Of a stretch of DNA of 64,000 nt, positions 19,259 to 28,965 are shown piece after piece. The notes under the pieces are model-generated. The model was not told the origin of the DNA. It did no database searches and saw nothing but the letters and a program-made list of their open reading frames with translations. Position 1 is the stretch's first letter. Each line of letters begins with the position of its first letter. A program made the position numbers and the translations under genes. The DNA is from Streptomyces sp. S4.7 (GTDB lineage: Bacteria; Actinomycetota; Actinomycetes; Streptomycetales; Streptomycetaceae): NCBI RefSeq assembly GCF_010384365.1, contig NZ_CP048397.1:4712001-4776000 (forward strand). The letters are read 5' to 3'.

Positions 19259-20767
19259 GTGTCGGCACAACAGACCATCTTTGTGGGCGGGAAGTGGCGC
19301 GAAGCCGCCTCCGGTGCCACACGCGAGATCCTCGACCCCGCCGACGCCAAGCCGTTCGCGGTGGTGTCCGAAGGCGGCGCCGAGGATGTCGACGCGGCAG
19401 TCGACGCCGCACGCGGGGCCTTCGACGGGGGTGCGGGGGCCTGGCCGCGCACGGCTGTCACCGAGCGGGCAGCGTTGCTGCGGCGGGTCGCCGGGCTGCT
19501 GCGGCGGGACCGGGAGGCGCTCGGAGCGCTGGAGAGCCGGGACGCGGGCAAGACCGTCGAGGAGGGGCGGGTCGACGTCGACTGCGTCGCCGACGCCTTC
19601 GCCCACTTCGCCGACCTCGTGACGAACGAGAGCGGCGGCCGGGTCGTGGACGCCGGTTCCCCGGAGATCCACAGTGTCGTCGTGCACGAACCCGTCGGTG
19701 TCTGCGCGCTCATCACCCCATGGAACTATCCGCTTCTCCAGGCGAGTTGGAAGATTGCCCCGGCGCTGGCCGCGGGCAACACTTTTGTCGTCAAGCCGAG
19801 CGAGATCACCCCGCTCAGCACCGTCGCGCTGATCGACCTGCTCACCGAGGCCGGTCTGCCGCCCGGCGTCGCCAACCTCGTGACCGGCGCCGGAGACCCC
19901 GTCGGCGCCCGCATGGCCGAGCACCCCGGCGTGGACCTCGTGTCGTTCACCGGCGGACTGGCCAGCGGTACGAAGGTGATGCGGGCCGCCGCGCCCGGTG
20001 TCAAGAAGGTCGCGCTGGAGCTGGGCGGGAAGAACCCGAACGTCGTCTTCGCCGACTCCTGCGCCACCGACGAGGGCTTCGACACCGCCGTCGACCAGGC
20101 CCTGAACGCCGCGTTCATCCACAGCGGCCAGGTCTGCTCCGCCGGTTCGCGCCTCATCGTCGAGGAGTCGCTGCGCGAGCGCTTCGTCGCCGAACTCGCC
20201 CGCCGTGCCGCGAGGATCCGGCTCGGCCGGGGCACCGGCGAGGGCGTCGAGTGCGGACCCCTCGTATCGGCCGGGCAGTTGGCGAAGACCGAGGAGTACG
20301 TCGCTTCCGCCCTGGCCGACGGCGCCGTGCTGCGGGCCGGCGGCAAGCGCCCCGAACCGGGTGAACAGCGGCCCGCCGAGGGGTACTTCTACGAGCCGAC
20401 CGTCCTCGACCAGTGCCACCGCGAGATGCGGGTCGTCCGCGAGGAGGTCTTCGGCCCCGTACTGACCGTCGAGACCTTCCGTACGGAGGACGAGGCCGTC
20501 GCGCTCGCCAACGACACCGAGTACGGGCTGGCCGGCGGTGTCTGGACGGCGGACCCCGGACGCGCGCGGCGCGTCGCCGGACGGCTGCGCCACGGCACCG
20601 TCTGGATCAACGACTTCCACCCCTATCTGCCGCAGGCCGAGTGGGGCGGCTTCGGCAAGTCCGGCATCGGGCGCGAGCTGGGGCCCGCCGGTCTCGCCGA
20701 GTACCGCGAGGCCAAGCACATCTACCAGAACCTCGCGCCACGGCCCGTGCGCTGGTTCGCCGGCTGA
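19259..20767 (+). CDS. Betaine-aldehyde dehydrogenase family enzyme
   Basis: NAD(P)-dependent oxidation of an aldehyde, here probably betaine aldehyde to glycine betaine. 502 residues from the GTG at 19259 (GGAAGG upstream). ALDH motifs are TPWNYPLLQ (about 157), KPSE, the Glu in ELGGKNPNVVF (about 251-261), the catalytic Cys in SGQVCSAGSR (about 285-294), EEVFGPVL, and the C-terminal FGKSGIGRELG. The substrate is inferred from the operon: a choline-oxidising GMC enzyme and glycine-betaine transporter genes follow on the same strand. Confidence 0.88.
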   Translation: MSAQQTIFVGGKWREAASGATREILDPADAKPFAVVSEGGAEDVDAAVDAARGAFDGGAGAWPRTAVTERAALLRRVAGLLRRDREALGALESRDAGKTVEEGRVDVDCVADAFAHFADLVTNESGGRVVDAGSPEIHSVVVHEPVGVCALITPWNYPLLQASWKIAPALAAGNTFVVKPSEITPLSTVALIDLLTEAGLPPGVANLVTGAGDPVGARMAEHPGVDLVSFTGGLASGTKVMRAAAPGVKKVALELGGKNPNVVFADSCATDEGFDTAVDQALNAAFIHSGQVCSAGSRLIVEESLRERFVAELARRAARIRLGRGTGEGVECGPLVSAGQLAKTEEYVASALADGAVLRAGGKRPEPGEQRPAEGYFYEPTVLDQCHREMRVVREEVFGPVLTVETFRTEDEAVALANDTEYGLAGGVWTADPGRARRVAGRLRHGTVWINDFHPYLPQAEWGGFGKSGIGRELGPAGLAEYREAKHIYQNLAPRPVRWFAG

Positions 20768-20892
20768 CCGACCGGTGTACGGCGGCCCGCACCGACCGGC
20801 GTACGGGGGAGCCGAGTTACGCCTCGGCCTCATTACGCCTCATCACGCGGAAGAACCTTGAAGCACCCTAGGAAGTGGAGTAGACGACACCC

Positions 20893-22506
20893 ATGGCCGA
20901 ACACGACGCCGCATACGACTACGTCGTCGTCGGGGGCGGCACCGCGGGATCGGTGATCGCCTCCCGGCTCACCGAGGACCCCGACGTCACCGTCGCCGTC
21001 ATCGAGGGAGGGCCGTCCGACATCGACCGGCCCGACGTGCTGACGCTCCGGCGCTGGATGGGGCTGCTCGGCGGCGAGCTGGACTACGACTACCCGACCA
21101 CCGAGCAGCCGCGCGGCAACTCCCACATCCGGCACAGCCGGGCCCGGGTCCTCGGCGGCTGCTCCTCGCACAACACCCTGATCGCCTTCCGGCCGCTGCC
21201 CTCCGACTGGGACGAGTGGGCGGCGGCCGGCGCCGAGGGCTGGGACGCCAAGTCCATGGAGCCGTACTTCGGGCGGCTGCGCAACAACATCGTGCCGGTG
21301 GACGAGCGGGACCGTAACCCGATCGCCCGCGACTTCGTCGACTCCGCACAGGCGGCGCTCGGCGTCCCGCGCGTGGAGGGCTTCAACAAGAAGCCCTTCC
21401 ACGAAGGCGCCGGATTCTTCGACCTCGCCTACCACCCCGAGGACAACAAGCGGTCGTCCGCCTCGGTGGCGTACCTCCACCCGTTCCTGGACCGGCCCAA
21501 CCTCCGGCTGCTGCTGGAGACCTGGGCGTACCGCCTGGAGCTCGACGGCACGCACGCGACAGGCGTACGCGTTCGGGCGGCGGACGGCACCGAGTCGTAC
21601 GTCCGCGCCCGGCGCGAAGTCCTCGTCTGCGCCGGCGCCGTCGACACACCCCGGCTGCTCCTGCACTCCGGCATCGGACCGCGCGCCGACCTGGAGGCGC
21701 TCGGGATCCCCGTCACCCACGATCTGCCGGGCGTCGGCGAGAACCTGCTCGACCACCCCGAGTCGGTCATCGTCTGGGAGACCGACGGGCCGATCCCCGA
21801 GAACTCGGCGATGGACTCCGACGCGGGCCTCTTCGTCCGGCGCGACCCGCAGACCCCGGGCCCGGACCTGATGTTCCACTTCTACCAGATCCCGTTCACG
21901 GACAACCCCGAGCGCCTCGGGTACGAACGCCCCGCGCACGGCGTCTCGATGACGCCCAACATCCCCAAGCCCCGCAGCCGCGGCCGCCTCTTCCTCACGA
22001 GCGCCGACCCCGAGGTCAAACCGGCCCTGGACTTCCGCTACTTCACCGACGAGGACGACTACGACGGCCGCACCCTCGTGGACGGGATCCGGATCGCCCG
22101 GCAGGTCGCCGCCGCGGAACCGCTCGCCAACTGGCTGACCCGCGAGGTCTGTCCGGGCCCGGACATCACCTCCGACGACGAGCTGAGCGAGTACGCGCGC
22201 AAGTGCGCCCACACGGTCTACCACCCGGCAGGCACCTGCCGGATGGGCGCTCCCGACGACGAACAGGCCGTGGTGGGACCGGATCTGACGGTCCGTGGAC
22301 TCACGGGCGTCCGGATCGCGGACGCCTCCGTCTTCCCCACCATGCCGGCCGTGAACCCGATGATCGGCGTCCTGATGGTCGGGGAGAAGTGCGCCGAACT
22401 GCTCGCCACGGCAGCGACGACGGCCACGACAGCCGCCACGACACCCACGACCAACGACACAGCGGGACCAGCCGCTGACACAACCGCACCGGGAGGTGAT
22501 GCGTGA
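20893..22506 (+). CDS. GMC-family oxidoreductase, probable choline dehydrogenase/oxidase
   Basis: FAD enzyme of 537 residues, probably choline to betaine aldehyde. The N-terminal dinucleotide site is DYVVVGGGTAGSVIASRL. GMC signatures are RARVLGGCSSHN (about 80-91) and GAVDTPRLLLHSGIG (about 252-266). The C-terminal catalytic His lies in YHPAGTCRMG (about 445-454). The last 30 residues are Thr/Ala-rich, coded by ACGACA-like repeats. AGGAAGTGGAG precedes the ATG. The stop overlaps the ATPase gene, joining oxidation and transport in one operon. Confidence 0.87.
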   Translation: MAEHDAAYDYVVVGGGTAGSVIASRLTEDPDVTVAVIEGGPSDIDRPDVLTLRRWMGLLGGELDYDYPTTEQPRGNSHIRHSRARVLGGCSSHNTLIAFRPLPSDWDEWAAAGAEGWDAKSMEPYFGRLRNNIVPVDERDRNPIARDFVDSAQAALGVPRVEGFNKKPFHEGAGFFDLAYHPEDNKRSSASVAYLHPFLDRPNLRLLLETWAYRLELDGTHATGVRVRAADGTESYVRARREVLVCAGAVDTPRLLLHSGIGPRADLEALGIPVTHDLPGVGENLLDHPESVIVWETDGPIPENSAMDSDAGLFVRRDPQTPGPDLMFHFYQIPFTDNPERLGYERPAHGVSMTPNIPKPRSRGRLFLTSADPEVKPALDFRYFTDEDDYDGRTLVDGIRIARQVAAAEPLANWLTREVCPGPDITSDDELSEYARKCAHTVYHPAGTCRMGAPDDEQAVVGPDLTVRGLTGVRIADASVFPTMPAVNPMIGVLMVGEKCAELLATAATTATTAATTPTTNDTAGPAADTTAPGGDA

Positions 22507-23570
22507 TGACCGCCACCGAACCGGTCTTCTCCGTACGCGATCTGTGGAAGGTCTTCGGACCGAAGGCCGAACGGATACCGGGCAGCAAGGACCACGCGGC
22601 GCTGTCCGCCGAGGAGCTGAGGGCACGGACCGGCTGCACCGCCGCCGTCCGTGACGTCTCCTTCGACGTCCGCAGGGGTGAGGTCTTCGTCGTCATGGGC
22701 CTCTCCGGCTCGGGCAAGTCGACCCTCGTACGCTGTCTGACCCGGCTCATCGAGCCGACCAGCGGGCAGCTGTCCATGGACGGCGAGGACGTCATCGCCA
22801 TGGACAAGACCCGGCTGCGCGAACTGCGCAGGCACCGCGCCGCGATGGTCTTCCAGCACTTCGGTCTGCTGCCGCACCGCTCCGTGCTCGACAACGTCGC
22901 CTACGGCCTGGAAATCCAGGGCATGAGCCGCCCCGAGCGGCGTGCCAAGGCCGCGGACATCGTCGTCAAGGTCGGCCTCGAAGGACTTGAGGACCGGCGC
23001 CCCGGCCAGCTCTCCGGCGGCCAGCAGCAGCGCGTCGGGCTCGCCCGCGCGCTCGCCGTGGACCCCCAAGTGCTGCTGTTCGACGAACCGTTCAGCGCGC
23101 TCGACCCGCTGATCCGCCGCGACATGCAGGAAGAGGTCATCCGGCTGCACCGGGAGGAGGGCCGCACGATGGTCTTCATCACCCACGACCTCAACGAGGC
23201 GCTGCGGCTCGGTGACCGCATCGCGCTGATGCGCGACGGCGGGATCGTGCAGCTCGGCACCCCGGAGGAGATCGTCGCCAACCCGGCCGACGACTACGTA
23301 CGCGACTTCGTCCGCGACGTCCCGCGTGAGCAGGTCATCTCCGTACGCCGCGCCATGCGCCCCGCGCGCGACGGCGAGGGCGAGTCGGGCGTCGCCCTGA
23401 AGCCCGACACGCTGGTCTCGGACGCGATCGAGGCCGTCGCCCGCAGTGGCGCGTACTGCCGGGTCGTGGACAACAGCCGGACGCTCGGCGTCGTCGGTTA
23501 CGAGGAACTGCTGGCCGTCGTCGCGGGACTGGACGACGAGGCGGAACCCAAGGAGGTGGCGGCGGTATGA
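22503..23570 (+). CDS. Glycine betaine ABC transporter ATP-binding protein
   Basis: 355 residues, ProV/OpuAA type. Walker A is GLSGSGKST (about 69-77), signature LSGGQQQR, Walker B LLFDEP and the switch His in FITHDLNEAL. A tail of about 110 residues carries part of a CBS-like region (PDTLVSDAIEAVARSGAYCRVVDNSRTLGVVGYEELL), the ionic-strength sensing element in this family. GTG 22503 and ATG 22506 both sit behind GGGAGGTGAT; either could start. The stop overlaps the permease start (ATGA). Confidence 0.93.
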   Translation: MMTATEPVFSVRDLWKVFGPKAERIPGSKDHAALSAEELRARTGCTAAVRDVSFDVRRGEVFVVMGLSGSGKSTLVRCLTRLIEPTSGQLSMDGEDVIAMDKTRLRELRRHRAAMVFQHFGLLPHRSVLDNVAYGLEIQGMSRPERRAKAADIVVKVGLEGLEDRRPGQLSGGQQQRVGLARALAVDPQVLLFDEPFSALDPLIRRDMQEEVIRLHREEGRTMVFITHDLNEALRLGDRIALMRDGGIVQLGTPEEIVANPADDYVRDFVRDVPREQVISVRRAMRPARDGEGESGVALKPDTLVSDAIEAVARSGAYCRVVDNSRTLGVVGYEELLAVVAGLDDEAEPKEVAAV

Positions 23571-25618
23571 GCGCCGCTCCCAATCCGGTGGTCCAGAAGA
23601 CCGGGCAGGGCCCGCGGGACGCGGGCGCCGTGGACGACGTACGTACGGCGAAGACCGGCGTCTTGGACGGAGCGGCCCCCGGCCCGTGGGCCCGACTCGT
23701 CGGCAACCCGCGCGCGATGCTCCTGGTCGCCGCCGTCCTCATCGCGATCGTCAGCGCCGCCGTCACCGGCAGCGGGGCCTGGCCGGCCGATCTGACCGTC
23801 GACGTGCGCTCGCCCCTCGACGACCTCAACCGCTGGCTCGTCGACAACCGCACCACCCACCCCCTCTTCCTCTACTTCCTCCTGCACATCAGCAACACCG
23901 CCGAAAGCTCCGTCGACGGGGTGTTCAGCCTCCTGGAGAGCCTCGGCTTCATCGGCGTGACCGTCGCGGCCGTCCTCATCGCCTGGTACGCCGGCGGCGC
24001 CGGCCTGCGCCGCCGGGCGCTGCGCACCGCCGCCACCGCGCTCGCCACCTTCGCGGTGATCGGGCTGCTCGGCATGTGGGAACCGGCGATGGAGACGCTG
24101 GCCCTGATGGTCGTCGCCGTCACCGTCTCCGCGATCGTCGGCGCGCTCCTCGGGCTCGCAGCCGGTCTCTCCGACCGCTGCCAGCGCGTGCTGCGGCCGG
24201 TGTTCGACACCATGCAGGTGCTGCCCGCCTTCTCGTACCTGCTGCCGTTCGTGCTGCTCTTCGACATCGGCATCCCGTCGGTCTTCGTCGCGACCGTCAT
24301 CTACGCGGCCCCGCCGATGGCCCGGCTCACCGCGCTCGGGCTGCGCGGCGCGGACGCCGCCGCACTGGAGGCGTCCGCCTCGCTGGGCGCCAGCTCCTGG
24401 CAACGGCTGGTGACGGCGCGGCTGCCGCTCGCGCGCAAACAGATGCTCCTCGGCCTCAACCAGACGATCATGATGTGTCTGTCGATGGTCGTCCTCGCCT
24501 CGATGATCGGCGCCGGCGGACTCGGCGACGAGATCTTCACGGCGCTCTCCACCGTCGACGTCGGCCTCGCGCTGCCCGCCGGAATCGCCGTCGTCCTGCT
24601 GGCGATCTGGCTCGACCGCACGACGGCGGCGGCCGGCGAACAGCTCGAAGACCCCGCCGCGGGGCACCCCGCCAAATGGTGGGTCCAGTGGCCCGGCATC
24701 GTGGCCGCCGTCGCCGGCGGCGCGGTGCTCGGAGCCGTACTCGGCCGCAAGGAGTGGCCCGAGGCCTGGACCGTCGCGATCAGCGAGCCCGTCAACACCG
24801 TCGTCGACTGGATCGAGCGCGAACTCGGCTCCGGCGTACCGGTGCTGGGCGGCACCCTCACCTGGTCCGAGGGCTTCGCGAACTGGGTCATCAACCCGGT
24901 GCGCGACGCGCTGCTGGCCACGCCCTGGTGGGCGCTGCTCCTCGTCGCCGGTGTACTGGCGCTGCGGACCGGCTGGCGCGCCGTCGTCACCGTGGTCCTG
25001 TCGCTGGGCGCGATCGGCGCGATGGGACTCTGGGACCGCTCGCTCGACACGCTCTCGCAGGTCCTCGCCGCGCTCGTGGTGACCCTGCTGCTCGGTTTCG
25101 CCATCGGCATCCTCGCGGCGCGCGTCGCACGGGTCGAGCGGGTGATCAGGCCGGTGCTCGACATCATGCAGACGATGCCGCAGTTCATCTATCTGATCCC
25201 GGTGATCGCGCTGTTCAGCGGTGGCCGTACCGCGGCCGTCGCCGCGGCCGTCGTCTACGCGCTGCCCGCCGTCGTACGCATCACCACCCAGGGGATCCGC
25301 CAGATCGACCCCTCCGCGCTGGAGGCGGCGCGCTCACTGGGCGCCGGTACGGGGCAGCAACTGCGCCAGGTGCAGCTGCCGCTGGCCCGGCCCGCACTCC
25401 AACTCGCCGTCAACCAGGGTGTGGTGCTGGTCCTGGCCATCGTCGTCATCGGAGGCATGATCGGCGGCGGCGCACTCGGCGTCGACGTGGTGAGGGGCCT
25501 GGCCAAGGGCGATCTCGGCCTCGGTATGACGGCCGGTATCGCGATCGTGTGCCTGGGGCTGCTGCTGGACCGGATCTCGCAGCCCAGCGCGGCGGCGAAG
25601 GAACGCGCCCTGGTGTGA
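23567..25618 (+). CDS. Glycine betaine ABC transporter permease, two permease domains fused
   Basis: 683 residues, about twice the usual ProW length, because two BPD_transp_1 domains are joined. The first (about 165-350) has the EAA-type loop ALEASASLGASSWQRLVTARLPLARKQ. The second (about 490-675) has ALEAARSLGAGTGQQLRQVQLPLARPA. A membrane-embedded linker (about 365-480) separates them. The fusion supplies both transmembrane halves of the importer in one chain. ATG overlaps the stop of the ATPase gene. Confidence 0.92.
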   Translation: MSAAPNPVVQKTGQGPRDAGAVDDVRTAKTGVLDGAAPGPWARLVGNPRAMLLVAAVLIAIVSAAVTGSGAWPADLTVDVRSPLDDLNRWLVDNRTTHPLFLYFLLHISNTAESSVDGVFSLLESLGFIGVTVAAVLIAWYAGGAGLRRRALRTAATALATFAVIGLLGMWEPAMETLALMVVAVTVSAIVGALLGLAAGLSDRCQRVLRPVFDTMQVLPAFSYLLPFVLLFDIGIPSVFVATVIYAAPPMARLTALGLRGADAAALEASASLGASSWQRLVTARLPLARKQMLLGLNQTIMMCLSMVVLASMIGAGGLGDEIFTALSTVDVGLALPAGIAVVLLAIWLDRTTAAAGEQLEDPAAGHPAKWWVQWPGIVAAVAGGAVLGAVLGRKEWPEAWTVAISEPVNTVVDWIERELGSGVPVLGGTLTWSEGFANWVINPVRDALLATPWWALLLVAGVLALRTGWRAVVTVVLSLGAIGAMGLWDRSLDTLSQVLAALVVTLLLGFAIGILAARVARVERVIRPVLDIMQTMPQFIYLIPVIALFSGGRTAAVAAAVVYALPAVVRITTQGIRQIDPSALEAARSLGAGTGQQLRQVQLPLARPALQLAVNQGVVLVLAIVVIGGMIGGGALGVDVVRGLAKGDLGLGMTAGIAIVCLGLLLDRISQPSAAAKERALV

Positions 25619-25703
25619 ACGCCACGGACAGGGGCCACCGAAGACACCCCGCCGGCACCACAACCGAATCCACAACTGAAACCGCGACAGAGAGAACAAT
25701 GAC

Positions 25704-26660
25704 GTGACCCACAGCAAGCGGATACGCACCACCCTGGTCGCCGGAGCCGGCGCGCTCGGCATGCTCGCGCTCAGCGCCTGCGCCGCCGAGACCGAGCCGA
25801 AGTCGGCATCCGACGAGATCACCCTGACCGTGCCCTCCTGGGTCGGCGCGCGCGCCAACGCCGAGGTCGCCAAGGTGATCATGGAGCAGGAACTGGACGT
25901 GAAGGTCGAGCTCCAGCAGCTCGACGAACCGGTCGCCTTCGACGCGCTCAACAACGGCAAGGCCGACGCGATCCTGGAGGACTGGGGCGGCTCCCCGAAG
26001 AAGGAGAAGCTCTACGTCGAGGACAAGAAGACCATCGTCAAGGGCGGCGACCTCGGTGTCGTCGGCCACATCGGATGGTTCGTCCCCAAGTACTACGCGG
26101 ACGCCAACCCCGAGGTCACGGACGCGAAGAACCTCAACAAGTTCGCCAAGGACTTCAAGTCCGCGAACAGCGGAGACCAGGGCGAGTTCCTGGGCGCGGC
26201 GCCCTCGTACACGACGTACGACGAGCACCTGGTCAAGAACCTCAAGCTGGATCTCAAGATCAAGGAGACGGGCAACGAGGCCGCCCAGATCAAGGAGATC
26301 CAGCAGAAGTACCGCGACAAGCAGCCCTTCATCACCTACTGGTGGGACCCGCAGTGGCTCAACGCGGACATCGACCTGGTCGAGGTGAAGCTGCCCGCGT
26401 ACGAGGAGGGCTGCAACGTCCCGGAGACGGCGACGGACTGCGCGTACGCCAACACCCCGCTCCAGAAGTACCTCAACGCGGACTTCGCGAAGGACGGCGG
26501 TGACGCCGCCGAGTTCATCAAGAACTTCAAGTGGACCACCGAGGCCCAGAACGAGGTCGCCAAGGCGATCGCGAAGGACAAGATGAGCGGCCCGGACGCG
26601 GCCGAGAAGTGGGTCAAGGCGAACAAGTCGACGTGGGAGGCCTGGCTCCCCAAGAAGTAA
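25704..26660 (+). CDS. Glycine betaine-binding lipoprotein
   Basis: 318-residue substrate-binding protein of the OpuAC/ProX family. Lipoprotein signal with lipobox LSAC (Cys about 25). The mature domain has conserved Trp residues that build the aromatic cage (VPSWVG, LEDWGG, IGWFVP, YWWDPQW). GTG start at 25704. An 85-base gap separates it from the permease, so it may also have its own ribosome recruitment. Last gene of the betaine operon; strong terminator follows. Confidence 0.93.
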   Translation: MTHSKRIRTTLVAGAGALGMLALSACAAETEPKSASDEITLTVPSWVGARANAEVAKVIMEQELDVKVELQQLDEPVAFDALNNGKADAILEDWGGSPKKEKLYVEDKKTIVKGGDLGVVGHIGWFVPKYYADANPEVTDAKNLNKFAKDFKSANSGDQGEFLGAAPSYTTYDEHLVKNLKLDLKIKETGNEAAQIKEIQQKYRDKQPFITYWWDPQWLNADIDLVEVKLPAYEEGCNVPETATDCAYANTPLQKYLNADFAKDGGDAAEFIKNFKWTTEAQNEVAKAIAKDKMSGPDAAEKWVKANKSTWEAWLPKK

Positions 26661-26675
26661 CCCGCCCACCCCGCA

Positions 26676-26713
26676 CGGACGGCCCGGAGCGCTCACCGGC
26701 TCCGGGCCGTCCG
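26676..26713 (+). terminator. Terminator of the glycine betaine operon
   Basis: CGGACGGCCCGGAGC (26676-26690) with its perfect complement (26699-26713), 15-bp stem, 8-nt loop, 15 bases past the stop. Confidence 0.8.
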
Positions 26714-26782
26714 GCGTGTCGGTACCTCAGAACTGGCTCAACTCCTCTGAGACCGCGAGCCGGTGGCGGACAGTATCCGAAG

Positions 26783-27139
26783 ATGAAGCTGTTCGGGCAG
26801 GACAAAGAGGAGTTCACGGTACTCGTCGTGCGCGAGGCCGACGAGGTCGCCGAGGCCGTGGACCAGGCACTGAAGACCGCGGGACCCGAGGAGCGGCCGG
26901 GCCTGGAGCGGGCCGCCGCGCTGCTCGCCGCCGCCAGAAAGGCCACCGACGGTGAGCTGCGCGGGAACTGGGCGCGCCGGAAGATTGCCGAGGCGGGAGT
27001 GAAAGGACGCGCCGACTCGGTGCGGGCGGTGAAGGCGCTGCGGGAGGCCGAGCCGGGGCTGAGCCTCCTCCAGGCCGTACGGCTCTCGCAGGAGGCCGCC
27101 GCGCTGGAGGACCAGAAGCGCCACGGCCGGACCGCCTGA
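26783..27139 (+). CDS. Small helical protein, unknown function
   Basis: 118 residues from the ATG at 26783; no clear ribosome site. Highly charged, Ala/Glu/Arg-rich and fully helical. Residues about 80-108 (SVRAVKALREAEPGLSLLQAVRL) faintly resemble the C-terminal domain of ribosomal protein L7/L12 (the VIKxVRExTGLGLKEAK pattern), a fold reused in some actinobacterial small proteins. That likeness is only a guess. It sits between the betaine terminator and the convergent LacI gene. Confidence 0.65.
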   Translation: MKLFGQDKEEFTVLVVREADEVAEAVDQALKTAGPEERPGLERAAALLAAARKATDGELRGNWARRKIAEAGVKGRADSVRAVKALREAEPGLSLLQAVRLSQEAAALEDQKRHGRTA

Positions 27140-27178
27140 CCGGCCAACGGAGTCGGGGGAGCGACGCGTTGACCTACG

Positions 27179-28228
27179 TTACGCGGACTCCCGCACCACC
27201 AGTGTCGGCGTGAAGATCATCGATGGCAGCGGACCGCCCGGCGCGGCGATCTGCTTCAGCAGTAGCCTGGCCATCTCCGCGGACATCTCCTCGACCGGCT
27301 GACGTACCGTCGTCAGCGCCGGATCGCAGGTCAGCGCCGCGTTGCTGTCGTCGAAGCCCACCACGGCCACGTCGTTCGGCACCTGCCTGCCCGCCCGGAG
27401 CAGTACCGGCAGCGCGCCCAGCGCCATCAGGTCGGACGCGATGAACACCCCGTCCAGATCCGGGTGTTCGGCCAGCAGCCGCCGCATCGCCGCCGCGCCG
27501 CCCGTATGTGTGAAGTCGCCCTCCGCGACCGCCACGTCCTCGATCCCGTGCGTGGCCATCGCCGCCCGGAACCCGGTGAGCCGCTCCTGCCCCGCCGGCA
27601 TGTCCTGCGGCCCCGCGACCGTACCGATCCTGCGCCGCCCGAGCGCTGCCAGATGCCCGGCCGCGAGCCGCGCGCCCGCCGCCTGGTCCGCCTCGACGTA
27701 CGTGAGCGGCGACGGCTGTCCGGGCCGGCCCGCCAGCACGGCGGGCAGCCTCGTCTCGTGGACCAGCCGGGGCAGCGGATCCCCGGCGTGCGAGGAGATC
27801 AGGACGATGCCGTCGACGTGGCCCTGGCGCAGATACGACAGCAACTGGTCACGGGAGGCGGCGTCGTCCGCCAGCATCAGCACCATCTGGACACCGGCCG
27901 GCCGCAGCACGTCGAGCAGCCCGCCCACGACCCGGCCGAAGTACGGGTCCGAGAACATCCGGCCCACGAACGGCTCGGCCACCGATCGCCGTTCCTGCTC
28001 GGAGACGACCAGCGCGATCGAGTCCGTACGGCGGGTCACCAGGGCGCGCGCGGCGCGGTTCGGCACGTAGTGCGTGGTGGCGATGGCCTCCTCGACGATC
28101 GTACGCAGCGCGGGATCCACCGTCGGCGCTCCGTTGATCACACGCGACACCGTGGCACGTGAGACGCCTGCCACGGCGGCCACGTCCTCCAGGGTCGGGC
28201 GCGCGGGCGGCGAGGCGTCGGCAGTCAT
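27179..28228 (-). CDS. LacI-family transcriptional regulator
   Basis: 349 residues. The N-terminal LacI HTH (TLEDVAAVAGVSRATVSRVING, about 12-33) and hinge (YVPNRAARALVTRR) precede a periplasmic-binding-protein-like sensor domain (about 70-349) with GFDDSNAALTCDPALTTVRQP near the end. It represses sugar-type regulons in this family. DUF305 and DUF1996 genes lie upstream on the same strand, and a LacI-type operator precedes the DUF1996 gene, so that gene is a candidate target. Its own promoter contains TACCGGTTGGTA. Confidence 0.92.
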   Translation of the reverse strand: MTADASPPARPTLEDVAAVAGVSRATVSRVINGAPTVDPALRTIVEEAIATTHYVPNRAARALVTRRTDSIALVVSEQERRSVAEPFVGRMFSDPYFGRVVGGLLDVLRPAGVQMVLMLADDAASRDQLLSYLRQGHVDGIVLISSHAGDPLPRLVHETRLPAVLAGRPGQPSPLTYVEADQAAGARLAAGHLAALGRRRIGTVAGPQDMPAGQERLTGFRAAMATHGIEDVAVAEGDFTHTGGAAAMRRLLAEHPDLDGVFIASDLMALGALPVLLRAGRQVPNDVAVVGFDDSNAALTCDPALTTVRQPVEEMSAEMARLLLKQIAAPGGPLPSMIFTPTLVVRESA

Positions 28229-28238
28229 GCAGCCTTTA

Positions 28239-28250
28239 TACCGGTTGGTA
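28239..28250 (-). promoter_or_regulatory. Candidate operator upstream of the LacI gene
   Basis: TACCGGTTGGTA: an imperfect palindrome (TACC-4 nt-GGTA) 11-22 bases before the ATG, where binding would block initiation. Possible autoregulation. Confidence 0.35.
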
Positions 28251-28291
28251 CTCGGGGCCCTGACGGGGTCCCCGGGCGGGCGGGGGCGGCG

Positions 28292-28870
28292 CTACGCGGT
28301 GACGCGCCCCAGGCCGGCGAGTTCGCCCCGCCGCGCCTCGACCAGCGCCGCGGCGAGCTTCTTGGCGGACGCCTCGCTGCCCGCGTCGACCTCGGAGCGC
28401 GACACGCGAGCGGAGTGCTCCAGATGTTCGCGGATCTGCACGACGAAGACCTTCTCGAAGGCCGCGCCCTCGGCGGCACGTGCCTGCGTGAGATCGCCGG
28501 GTGTCACCATGCCCGGCATCTCATGGCCCTCGTGCACATTGGTGGAGGGCAGGCCCAGCTGCTTCAACAGCGCGCGCATCCGGCCGAGTTCGGCGCGGTG
28601 CGCGGTGGCCAGATCGCTCGCCCAGCTGCGCAGACGGGGGTCGCCCGCCCGGTCGGCGGCCATCGTCAGCAGCTCGACCGCGCCCTCGTTCATGGGGGTC
28701 ATGAGCTGGATCCACGCGGCGTCGGTCGCGCCGGAGAGGGTATCGACGGGGCCGGGCCGGACGGGAGTCGAGGCCGCGGGTGGTTTCCTGTCCGCCGAGG
28801 GGGCGGATGAGCAGCCCGTGACCACCAGAAGGGCGAAGAGCGCCGCCGCCGTACCGCGTACCGCCTTCAT
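28292..28870 (-). CDS. DUF305 lipoprotein
   Basis: 192 residues from the ATG at 28870 (GAGGA upstream). Lipoprotein signal with lipobox VVTGC (Cys about 20). The DUF305 domain is a ferritin-like four-helix bundle with repeated His/Met positions (MTPMNEGAVELLTMA, ATAHRAELGRM, NVHEGHEMPGM, HLEHSA). Those residues suggest metal, often copper, binding in the family; that is an inference. It lies between the LacI and DUF1996 genes on one strand, with 63- and 95-base gaps. Confidence 0.87.
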   Translation of the reverse strand: MKAVRGTAAALFALLVVTGCSSAPSADRKPPAASTPVRPGPVDTLSGATDAAWIQLMTPMNEGAVELLTMAADRAGDPRLRSWASDLATAHRAELGRMRALLKQLGLPSTNVHEGHEMPGMVTPGDLTQARAAEGAAFEKVFVVQIREHLEHSARVSRSEVDAGSEASAKKLAAALVEARRGELAGLGRVTA

Positions 28871-28965
28871 GGGGAGTCCTCGGGTCGGGGGAAGGGTGGG
28901 GGTGGCGGCGGACCCGGTGTCCGTCCGGGGCCGGGTGACCCCGGACGGACACCGGGCGTGGCCGG

